Of a DNA stretch of 9,081 bases, positions 1 to 5,296 are shown piece after piece; the first letter of the stretch is position 1, and each line of letters starts with the position of its first letter. The DNA is from Candidatus Anderseniibacteriota bacterium (GTDB taxonomy: Bacteria > Patescibacteriota > Andersenbacteria > UBA10190). The stretch covers positions 1 through 9,081 of the forward strand of contig QIFI01000115.1 of the NCBI GenBank assembly GCA_003229735.1. Reading direction: 5' to 3'. The position numbers and the translations under genes were made by a program. A model generated the notes under the pieces. It saw only the letters and a program-made list of their open reading frames with translations. It made no database searches and was not told where the DNA came from.

Positions 1-28
1 GTAAACATGGATTCAATTACCCAAAACA

Positions 29-37
29 TGTTATAAA
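29..37 (+). promoter_or_regulatory. candidate extended -10 promoter element for the RHH-nucleotidyltransferase gene
   Basis: TG at 29-30, one base, then TATAAA at 32-37 matches an extended -10 box (5 of 6 against TATAAT). No good -35 hexamer is visible 15-18 bases upstream, which extended -10 promoters can tolerate. Transcription would start near 44-45 and place the whole heptad array in the 5' leader. This is inference from a short motif in AT-rich DNA. Confidence 0.35.
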
Positions 38-38
38 A

Positions 39-48
39 CATAGCTATG
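39..48. promoter_or_regulatory. 10-bp perfect palindrome at the predicted transcription start
   Basis: CATAGCTATG reads identically on both strands and lies directly after the candidate -10 box, where an operator would block initiation. An 8-bp palindrome, AACATGTT, lies at 25-32. A 10-bp palindrome has roughly a one in ten chance of appearing somewhere in a leader this size, so the operator role is speculative. Confidence 0.25.
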
Positions 49-63
49 AAAAAAAATCCCACA

Positions 64-126
64 TTACTAGTTACCAGTTACCAGTTACTAGTTACTGATT
101 ACTGATTACTAGTTACTGATTACTAA
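64..126 (+). repeat. tandem array of nine unspaced 7-bp repeats (TTACYRR)
   Basis: Nine heptamers run in perfect register with no spacer: TTACTAG at 64, 85 and 106; TTACCAG at 71 and 78; TTACTGA at 92, 99 and 113; TTACTAA at 120. Each starts with TTAC and only the last three bases vary. The array ends four bases before the ATG at 131. Because the unit is 7 bases and most units carry TAG, TGA or TAA, stops occur in all three forward frames. There is no Shine-Dalgarno site between array and start. It could be a multi-heptad operator or a generic intergenic repeat. Confidence 0.9.
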
Positions 127-130
127 TCAT

Positions 131-973
131 ATGCCCTCCCGCGACCGCATCACAATTACTATCCGCAAAGATCTGCTCCGATCTCTGGATAGAACCATCG
201 ATAAACAACGTGTCCGCAATCGCTCTCATGCCATAGAAGTAGCCCTTAGCCGTATCCTCGATTCAGAAGCCAAGCAAGCCGTCATCCTGGCCAGCGGTGC
301 CGGAGTCAAAATGCGCCCCTTTACTTATGAAATACCCAAGCCGCTCATTCCAGTAAACGGCCAACCCCTTCTTGAATACGGCCTGGCCATTCTCCGCGAT
401 CATGGCATTAAAGATATCGTTATCACCGTCAGCCACCTGGCCGATAAAATCACTGATAATTTCGGCGACGGTAAAAAAATGGGCCTCAATATCACCTACG
501 TTCATGAGAAAAAAAGATCCGGCACCGGCGGCGCCCTGCGGGCCTGTAAAAAACATCTCGATCCTGCTCCATTTATCATGCTCTACAGCGACATCTTGTT
601 TAATCTGGACTTAACAGAATTTCTTGATCTTCATCAGCAAAATAAATCCGCTCTAGGTACTCTAGCCTTGACATCAGTAGCCGACCCTTCAGCTTATGGG
701 GCCGTCAAACTTAGAGGTTCAAAAATTGTTGAATTCTCCGAAAAACCCCTGGTGGATAATGACGTATCGCACCTGGTATTTGCCGGTTGCGCCGCTTTCA
801 ATCACTCTATCTTCTCCCGCCTGTCCAAATCTAAAAGCCATCTATCCCTGGAAAAAGATATTTTTCCTAAGCTGATCCGCCAAGGCTGTCTCTATGGTTA
901 TCCTTTTGAAGGCCGCTGGTTTGATGTTTCCACTCCCGAAATTTATGCCCAGGTCCTGAAAAAATGGAAGTAA
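131..973 (+). CDS. RHH DNA-binding domain fused to a sugar-1-phosphate nucleotidyltransferase
   Basis: Residues about 5-45 form a ribbon-helix-helix domain: a basic beta strand (RITITIRKDL), two helices, and the NRSHAIEVAL turn-helix. From residue 49 the protein is a nucleotidyltransferase of the RmlA/GlmU/mannose-1-phosphate guanylyltransferase type. This should join a sugar 1-phosphate and an NTP to give an NDP-sugar plus pyrophosphate. Visible motifs are the NTP loop LASGAGVKMRPFT (53-65), EIPKPLIPV (67-75), GTGGAL (131-136), YSD with metal ligand D154 (152-154), YGAV (189-192), EFSEKP (201-206), EKDIFPKL (241-248) and WFDVSTPEIY (263-272, second acid D265). The loop departs from the usual GGxGTRLxP: SG replaces GG and VK replaces TR. 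No left-handed beta-helix follows, so it has no acetyltransferase domain. The RHH domain requires the start at 131. No Shine-Dalgarno site is seen. Sugar and nucleotide specificity cannot be read from the sequence. Confidence 0.9.
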   Translation: MPSRDRITITIRKDLLRSLDRTIDKQRVRNRSHAIEVALSRILDSEAKQAVILASGAGVKMRPFTYEIPKPLIPVNGQPLLEYGLAILRDHGIKDIVITVSHLADKITDNFGDGKKMGLNITYVHEKKRSGTGGALRACKKHLDPAPFIMLYSDILFNLDLTEFLDLHQQNKSALGTLALTSVADPSAYGAVKLRGSKIVEFSEKPLVDNDVSHLVFAGCAAFNHSIFSRLSKSKSHLSLEKDIFPKLIRQGCLYGYPFEGRWFDVSTPEIYAQVLKKWK

Positions 974-978
974 TATCC

Positions 979-1020
979 GTTTATTCAATAAACTAGCCGC
1001 CAAGCTTATTCAATAAAGCT
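979..1020. terminator. pair of inverted repeats between convergent genes (weak terminator candidate)
   Basis: 979-993 is a perfect 7-bp inverted repeat around a single base, GTTTATT-C-AATAAAC, and it includes the first base of the complement of the PHP-gene stop. A related imperfect inverted repeat lies at 1003-1020 inside the last codons of that gene. Both contain the 12-mer TTATTCAATAAA (981-992 and 1006-1017). The position between convergent genes suits a shared terminator, but stems are AT-rich, loops are tiny and no clear U-run follows. Confidence 0.3.
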
Positions 1021-1868
1021 CTATATTCTTTCTCCTCCACTCCCACCTTCCCCAACGCCCTATCCATCTCTTTATATCTCCCCGGCCCGTGCCAATCCGA
1101 TCCTCCGGTCACTAGCAGCTGATCTTTTTTCGCCAGAGCCAACAATTTCTTCACCATCGCTGAATCATGGTACGTATGATACGCTTCCAGGCCATCGATT
1201 CCGGCCGCTAATGCTTCATGCCATACCCTCATAAAAGTTTTTTGTCCCTGGTCTCTCCACCCCACTCCCGGATGCGCAAACACCGCTGCTCCCCTGGCTT
1301 TATGTATTAAATCAACCGCCCCCTTTATTGATAAAGCCCAATCTCCATAAGGCACATGGCAAGCTCCGCCATCCACCGTCAATGCCCTGGCCTCCGCGAT
1401 TGACAACCCATATTCTTCCGTCAACGCCCGGCCCAAATCATAAGACATCACGATCGGATCCTTAATATTCCCCTTCTTTCGCTTCAAAGATTCCACCGAA
1501 ATTCTATCATACCCCTGCTCCTGACATAGCTCCACCATTTTGCTGATCCGATCCATATACCCCTGTCTGGTTTTTTTAAGCCCCCCGATCATCACTTCAT
1601 GATCAAAATCCAAACTGTAACCCAAAATGTGCGCGTCAATGCCGGCAAATCTAGCCGATATTTCAATCCCCTGCACGAATTCTATTTTAACTTTCCTGGC
1701 GGCGCTGCCCCCTTCTTCCACCCCCCACAGTCCATTATGATCAGCCAGCCCTATTCCCCCTGCCCCTATATCCGCCAATGCCCGCACTACCTCCGCCGGC
1801 GATAAATCCCCATCCGAATAATATGAATGTACATGTAGATCATAGATTCCTTTCCTCGCACTTACCAT
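993..1868 (-). CDS. PHP-domain metal-dependent phosphoesterase (TrpH/YciV-like)
   Basis: All metal-binding motifs of the PHP (polymerase and histidinol phosphatase) superfamily are present: DLHVHSYYSDG with H12, H14 and D19; LADHNG with D43 and H44; GIEIS with E69; H80 in AHILGY; AHPGV with H199; and GGSDWHG with D258 and H260. This predicts a trinuclear-metal phosphoesterase. At 291 residues it is close to the TrpH/YciV group, whose characterised members hydrolyse nucleoside 3',5'-bisphosphates and trim short RNA 5' ends. The second motif reads ADHNG rather than the common TDHDT. The insert at about 115-185 fits that group. The enzyme looks catalytically intact; the substrate is inferred from family only. 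It lies 96 bases downstream of the pilus operon, with a possible promoter of its own. No Shine-Dalgarno site precedes the ATG. Confidence 0.9.
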   Translation of the reverse strand: MVSARKGIYDLHVHSYYSDGDLSPAEVVRALADIGAGGIGLADHNGLWGVEEGGSAARKVKIEFVQGIEISARFAGIDAHILGYSLDFDHEVMIGGLKKTRQGYMDRISKMVELCQEQGYDRISVESLKRKKGNIKDPIVMSYDLGRALTEEYGLSIAEARALTVDGGACHVPYGDWALSIKGAVDLIHKARGAAVFAHPGVGWRDQGQKTFMRVWHEALAAGIDGLEAYHTYHDSAMVKKLLALAKKDQLLVTGGSDWHGPGRYKEMDRALGKVGVEEKEYRALLNKLGG

Positions 1869-1874
1869 CTGCTT

Positions 1875-1880
1875 ATTATA
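1875..1880 (-). promoter_or_regulatory. candidate -10 box for the PHP gene, possibly giving a leaderless mRNA
   Basis: On the minus strand a perfect TATAAT sits only six bases before the ATG at 1868. A start site 6-7 bases after the box would fall on or beside the start codon, which agrees with the missing Shine-Dalgarno site. No convincing -35 hexamer is seen 16-18 bases upstream, and the surroundings are AT-rich, so chance is possible. Confidence 0.35.
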
Positions 1881-1916
1881 TTAAATAATTAGCCATTACC
1901 ACACCGGACTTGAGTC

Positions 1917-1965
1917 ATTTGGATTTTGAGCTTGATTTGGATTTCGGATTTTGTTATTTGAGCTT
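1917..1965. repeat. degenerate short direct repeats in the gap before the PHP gene
   Basis: ATTTGGATTT occurs at 1917-1926 and 1935-1944, GGATTTT at 1921-1927 and 1946-1952, and TTTGAGCTT at 1925-1933 and 1957-1965. The tract is T-rich on the plus strand and imperfectly periodic. It separates the pilus operon from the PHP gene. No function can be read from it. Confidence 0.6.
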
Positions 1966-1978
1966 TATATAATAAAGC
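1962..1978 (-). other. inverted repeat over the stop codon of the nucleotidyltransferase gene
   Basis: GCTTTAT at 1962-1968 pairs with ATAAAGC at 1972-1978 around a 3-base loop, with the TAA stop (complement at 1965-1967) inside the stem. It lies at the probable end of the pilus operon and could stabilise or end the transcript. There is no U-run after it in the minus direction, so it is not a standard intrinsic terminator. Confidence 0.35.
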
Positions 1979-2390
1979 CCCTCAATCGCGTAGAACTATA
2001 ACGTTCGGGTTCAAACGACTCCAATCGCACTACCTGCGCTCTCTTCTTTCCTCTTTTGTTAAGCTCTTCCCTCACCTTTTTATCATCCGGCAATTGATCA
2101 AAGCCCAAAGCTAAAATATCAAAATCCAGCTCCTCCAACAATCGATATGAATCTTCATTCGGCCATTCATCTCCCAATAATGCCTCATCCACATATTCAT
2201 TCTGCTCCACTTCTTGTCGTCTCATTATTTCATTCAACTGCGGCTCCCTATTTTTTACTTGCCTGATTCCACTATCCCTGGTCACCACCACTGCCAACTC
2301 GTCCCCTAATTCACTAGCCTGCTTAAACAAATCAATATGCCCCTGATGAAGCGGGTCAAACGCTCCGAATACTAAAACCTTGCTATGCAT
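1965..2390 (-). CDS. HxGH-type adenylyl-/cytidylyltransferase (FAD synthase or TagD-like)
   Basis: A 141-residue single-domain nucleotidyltransferase of the HxGH superfamily. The signature VFGAFDPLHQGH (residues 7-18, H15-Q-G-H18) binds the nucleotide alpha phosphate. VVVTRD (34-39), DILALGFDQ (91-99) and the C-terminal YSSTRLRG (131-138, equivalent to the ISSTxIR loop) complete the fold. Length and motif spacing match archaeal RibL-type FAD synthases and glycerol-3-phosphate cytidylyltransferases. The reaction is therefore either FMN + ATP to FAD, or a phospho-polyol + CTP to a CDP-polyol, with release of pyrophosphate. The sequence does not decide between them. It starts five bases after the preceding small membrane protein and is the last gene of the pilus operon, although nothing in it suggests a pilus role. 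No strong ribosome-binding site is visible. Confidence 0.88.
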   Translation of the reverse strand: MHSKVLVFGAFDPLHQGHIDLFKQASELGDELAVVVTRDSGIRQVKNREPQLNEIMRRQEVEQNEYVDEALLGDEWPNEDSYRLLEELDFDILALGFDQLPDDKKVREELNKRGKKRAQVVRLESFEPERYSSTRLRGFII

Positions 2391-2395
2391 GGCAA

Positions 2396-2734
2396 TTATA
2401 TTTCTATGTCTTCACCTGATGGGATATTGAAAAACGACTGCCAGGCTTGAAAACTCGGCCTCTCTCTAGTCATTCTATTATTCCGCTGACTATTAATCGA
2501 TCTAAGCAGCTTCACATTTAATTGCGGATTATCTTCCAATACACCGGCCGGCAACGACGCCTCTTGCTTCAATGGCATCCAGGCATTTACATATCCCTGC
2601 CATACAGCCAGCCCCAGGATGAATATAAATAACAGCCACCTGGCCAACCTTCGAGACAACCATACCACCAGTCGCGAACCGCCTCTCTCTACCTCTCTTA
2701 ACCCTCCAGCTAAATTAAAATGCTTTTTAATCAT
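2396..2734 (-). CDS. small single-pass membrane protein, fourth gene of the second pilMNO module
   Basis: I do not recognise a named family. The 112-residue protein has a basic N-terminal tail (1-31), one hydrophobic segment at about 32-51, and a polar C-terminal part (PQLNVKLLRSINSQRNNR at 70-87, then a proline-containing tail ending GEDIEI) that should lie outside the membrane. The gene begins two bases after pilO and sits where the 117-residue protein of the first module sits (5295-4942). Both share the same plan: basic tail, one membrane helix, a short Gln/Asn/Arg-rich helix and an acidic end. This suggests diverged copies of one component. A good Shine-Dalgarno site, AGAGAGG (complement at 2741-2747), lies six bases before the ATG. 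A role in the PilMNO membrane platform is inferred from position. Confidence 0.8.
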   Translation of the reverse strand: MIKKHFNLAGGLREVERGGSRLVVWLSRRLARWLLFIFILGLAVWQGYVNAWMPLKQEASLPAGVLEDNPQLNVKLLRSINSQRNNRMTRERPSFQAWQSFFNIPSGEDIEI

Positions 2735-2740
2735 GATTAA
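2727..2740. other. 14-bp perfect palindrome over a stop/start junction
   Basis: TTAATCATGATTAA is its own reverse complement. It contains both the stop of pilO (complement at 2737-2739) and the ATG of the next gene (complement at 2732-2734). In the mRNA it could fold only with an extremely tight loop, so a DNA or intermolecular role is as likely as a hairpin. It may also be coincidence. Confidence 0.4.
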
Positions 2741-3336
2741 CCTCTCTGTAAATAAAATAATATATCTACATCCGCGGAAAACGTACCCGGATCGAGCGCC
2801 CCGGACATGGGAGTAATTTTAAACGACTTAATCCTGGTCAATTCCGGTAAATACTCCACCCCGTCAATATACTGCATTATCTCAATTACTGGTCCCCTCA
2901 CCGTCACCCTGACTAATAACGGAAATACCCCTCGGGCCGCCAGCGCCTGCTCGTCTTTTTCTTCTTTATCGCCCGCTGGTTCAGCTTCATCAAATTGCTC
3001 GGTGATATCAGAAATTTGCACCGCTAAATCCCCCTGGCCGGCTAACGCTTCCAGCCGATCAATCAGCTGTAGTGTATCTCGCTCTTTCGGCACCACTGCC
3101 GACAACTGCTCCAATAAAATTTTATGTCTGGCATAATTATCAGTCAGAATCGCCGCTCGGCTTTTCGCTTCATTCACCTGCTGGTCCCGCGACCGGGTCT
3201 CACGATAAGCCAATGTTTGATCATATACGAATCGCCACAACCAAACTTGCCCAATTATTAAGACCAATACCACTACCAGCAATAGCACCAGCTTCCGAGC
3301 TCTTTCAGCTAAAGGTGTTATTGGTTTCCTGGCCAT
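2737..3336 (-). CDS. pilO: PilO-like type IV pilus membrane-platform protein (second module)
   Basis: A 199-residue bitopic protein with the PilO layout: a short basic cytoplasmic tail (1-15), a very hydrophobic helix at 16-37, a coiled-coil region at about 40-85, and a C-terminal ferredoxin-like domain. Recognisable landmarks are VVPKERDTLQLIDRLEALAGQ (81-101, the conserved P...L...L segment) and VRGPVIEIMQYIDGVEYLP (147-165). The acidic stretch at 115-130 (AEPAGDKEEKDEQ) is a variable insert. PilO pairs with PilN through the periplasmic or extracytoplasmic coiled coil and domain and links the cytoplasmic PilM ring to the pilus. The gene starts six bases after pilN and ends two bases before the small membrane protein. 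It matches the PilO of the first module in plan, but identity is low. Confidence 0.85.
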   Translation of the reverse strand: MARKPITPLAERARKLVLLLVVVLVLIIGQVWLWRFVYDQTLAYRETRSRDQQVNEAKSRAAILTDNYARHKILLEQLSAVVPKERDTLQLIDRLEALAGQGDLAVQISDITEQFDEAEPAGDKEEKDEQALAARGVFPLLVRVTVRGPVIEIMQYIDGVEYLPELTRIKSFKITPMSGALDPGTFSADVDILFYLQRG

Positions 3337-3342
3337 AGTCTG

Positions 3343-3906
3343 CTAATTATTATTTATTATCACTTTCTTCACCGCTATTCGAAACCTGAATTTCGCGTTA
3401 TTCCGCTCCAGCAAATTAGATCTGGGCGCCTCCACATCTTCCGCCCACTCCAACTGTCTCAACCTTTCTTCAAACACTACCAGCATGGTTCTCGTCACCG
3501 CCGTTCCCCTGATTTCCAATATCTGCCGCCCGCCGTCAGTTATCGACTGTACATCATACAAGGTAATGCCCACCGGCAGATTATTCATTAAATTCATCAA
3601 AACCTCCGACCATAAAATCCGCTCTTCACCTAAAGTATTTATGGCCGCCAGTAATTTATTCTCGTCCTCAATTTTTCCCCGCGCCTCTCGATACTCTCTT
3701 ATCTCCCCGATCAACTTATCGGAATCTGTCGCATCTGACCATCCCATCCACCACATTAAACTCATTAACCCTAATCCTATAACCGTCATCATTACTAATC
3801 CATACATCACTGTACTCACAATCCGCGTTACCGCCACCATCAGTAAATTTCTCTGCAGTGCTTGACTGCGGCCCGCGGGTAATAGATTAATTCGTCGCCT
3901 GGCCAT
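3343..3906 (-). CDS. pilN: PilN-like type IV pilus membrane protein (second module)
   Basis: I place the start at 3906, giving 187 residues beginning MARRRINLLPAG; the longer frame to 3972 would add 22 residues inside pilM and hide the conserved N-terminus. INLLP (6-10) is the PilN tail that inserts into a pocket of PilM. A membrane helix spans about 33-56, followed by a coiled-coil stretch (60-95). A ferredoxin-like C-terminal domain includes LMNNLPVGITLYDVQS (106-121) and the ILEIRGTA strand (129-136). The protein should form a heterodimer with PilO and anchor PilM to the membrane. The start lies ten bases after the pilM stop and the stop six bases before pilO. No clear Shine-Dalgarno site precedes 3906, so translational coupling to pilM is likely. 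Confidence 0.88.
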   Translation of the reverse strand: MARRRINLLPAGRSQALQRNLLMVAVTRIVSTVMYGLVMMTVIGLGLMSLMWWMGWSDATDSDKLIGEIREYREARGKIEDENKLLAAINTLGEERILWSEVLMNLMNNLPVGITLYDVQSITDGGRQILEIRGTAVTRTMLVVFEERLRQLEWAEDVEAPRSNLLERNNAKFRFRIAVKKVIINNN

Positions 3907-3916
3907 ATTTAGATAC

Positions 3917-4945
3917 TTATTCACGCGGCCGCAATGCCAAACCGATAGCCGTTGTAAAATGCATAGCGTCACCCGTGGTCAATGATAATTTATTTTTATG
4001 TACATTAGTCCAGGGATTCCCCATCTGCACCGGCACGTCCACAAACACTTGAGAAAACACCGATGTAATCCCTTCCAGATTCGCACTCCCGCCAGTCAAC
4101 AATATTACTTTCATTTCCTGGCCGGCCGCCAGCTGAATTAACATATCTCTTGTCGCCAGCTCAATCTTTTTCACCAGATTTAAAGCCCCTGCCTGCAGTG
4201 ATTTAGCCACTCCCGGATCCCCCGCTTTGTCCTTATCCCCAATATTCTCCTTTAATTTTATCGCCTGCTCAACCGTCACTCCTAAATCTGATGCCAATTG
4301 CTTAGTCAAATCATCCCCTCCCACCGCGATACTGGTCGTAAACTGCATAGCTCCCTGATCATACAACAAAGCATTCGAAGAAGTCGCTCCTAAATCAATC
4401 ACCAATACTCCGCGAATCCCCTGGGCTTCCCGCGCGTCCATTGGCAAAAGACACCTCATCACCGCCTGCGCCTCCAATTCCAAAGCTACTACACTCAAAT
4501 CAAAATCATCTATCACTCCCAGCAGAGGGTCCACCACGTTACGCTGGGCCATTCCCACCAGCACTTCTCGAGTCGTTCGCTTACTCCTTATTTCCTCCCA
4601 ATCCATATACACCCGCTCCAGATCAAACGGAATATGCTTACGCACCGCCCAGCGCACGGCTTCATCTGTTTCATCTTCACCCATCTTCGGCACTTCCAGC
4701 ACTTTCACAAACGACTGTATTTCTGAAATCGAAGCCGTCACGTCAATCCCCTGCACCCTATGCGGAGCCGCCGCGCCCATAGCCCGCCGCAGAGATTCTC
4801 TGACCGCCGGCACATCCTTAATAATCCCCTTATGCATCACATACGCCGGCATTGAAGACCATCCTAAAGTTCTAAGCTCCGGATTCCGCTCATCCGTTAC
4901 TTCCGCCACTTTAATCGACCGATCAGATATGTCTATCCCGATCAT
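3917..4945 (-). CDS. pilM: PilM, actin-like type IV pilus assembly ATPase-fold protein (second module)
   Basis: A 342-residue PilM with the complete actin/FtsA-type nucleotide site. It has phosphate loop 1 in IGIDISDRSIK (2-12), phosphate loop 2 in VIDLGATSSN (182-191), the GGDDLTKQLA segment (209-218) followed by EQAIKLK (226-232), the adenosine loop LLTGGSANLEGI (282-293) and the closing HFTTAIGLALR (329-339). PilM lies in the cytoplasm, forms rings and binds the INLLP tail of PilN. Of the two copies here, this is the more canonical one. The ATG overlaps the stop of the preceding small membrane protein by four bases (ATGA, 4942-4945), which shows translational coupling between the two modules. 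The start gives the expected PilM N-terminus. No strong ribosome-binding site is visible. Confidence 0.95.
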   Translation of the reverse strand: MIGIDISDRSIKVAEVTDERNPELRTLGWSSMPAYVMHKGIIKDVPAVRESLRRAMGAAAPHRVQGIDVTASISEIQSFVKVLEVPKMGEDETDEAVRWAVRKHIPFDLERVYMDWEEIRSKRTTREVLVGMAQRNVVDPLLGVIDDFDLSVVALELEAQAVMRCLLPMDAREAQGIRGVLVIDLGATSSNALLYDQGAMQFTTSIAVGGDDLTKQLASDLGVTVEQAIKLKENIGDKDKAGDPGVAKSLQAGALNLVKKIELATRDMLIQLAAGQEMKVILLTGGSANLEGITSVFSQVFVDVPVQMGNPWTNVHKNKLSLTTGDAMHFTTAIGLALRPRE

Positions 4946-5295
4946 ATTTCACTTGGCGGCAATAGCGAGTTAGCTTGCGGCACATACAACAATTTTCGTC
5001 GCTCGGCCTCCCGCTCTTCCAGCCAGAACTCCAAATTATCAATAGCCTGAACCTGCAATTCCTGCTCTGTCCTGGGTATTTCCACCACATCCGGCGGATC
5101 AAAATACAAAACCTGGATAAATATTGCCACGGCCGCCGCCAGCACAGCCATCGCCGCTCCCAGATTAACCCATCTTACATATTTAATAAACACCAGCACC
5201 GGAATATTTTGTATTTCCCGAATAACTCTCCTTCCCCACAACCGCAGCATGTCTTGATTTATGCTTATCGATTTTATGTCTTTCTTGCTAAACAT
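4942..5295 (-). CDS. small single-pass membrane protein, fourth gene of the first pilMNO module
   Basis: A 117-residue protein of no family I recognise. It has a long basic N-terminal region (1-42), one Ala/Val-rich membrane helix at about 43-64 and a charged C-terminal part. That part contains a predicted helix, QELQVQAIDNLEFWLEEREA (78-97), and the end LLPPSEI. Size, topology and position after pilO match the 112-residue protein of the second module (2734-2396), so the two look like diverged copies of one pilus-platform component. It is not PilP: there is no lipobox. The gene begins one base after the pilO stop behind the site AAGGAAGAGAA (complement at 5301-5311). Its TGA overlaps the ATG of the second pilM. 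The function is inferred from context only. Confidence 0.8.
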   Translation of the reverse strand: MFSKKDIKSISINQDMLRLWGRRVIREIQNIPVLVFIKYVRWVNLGAAMAVLAAAVAIFIQVLYFDPPDVVEIPRTEQELQVQAIDNLEFWLEEREAERRKLLYVPQANSLLPPSEI

Positions 5296-5296
5296 G

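Noticed and set aside
28..37. Decamer ATGTTATAAA shared by window start and window end, as a sign of a circular molecule or assembly overlap
   Set aside because: The copy at the left begins at base 28, not base 1, and the flanks do not match, so it is not an end overlap; a shared -10-like motif or chance is simpler.
3..98. Open frame from the left edge through part of the heptad array (possible tail of an upstream gene)
   Set aside because: About 31 codons with no recognisable motif, ending inside a repeat; too short and too compositionally odd to call.
2396..2734. Small membrane proteins as PilP homologues
   Set aside because: Neither has a lipobox cysteine nor the PilP beta domain; both are single-pass with short C-terminal parts, and no secretin gene is present.
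3907..3972. Longer start for the second pilN at 3972
   Set aside because: It would overlap pilM by 56 bases and add 22 residues before the conserved MARRRINLLP start; known PilN proteins begin within a few residues of the INLLP tail.
4441..4782. 113-codon plus-strand frame opposite pilM, and similar long antisense frames elsewhere
   Set aside because: They lie entirely over well-supported genes, show biased low-complexity composition (Pro/Ser or His-rich) and carry no domain; they are shadows.
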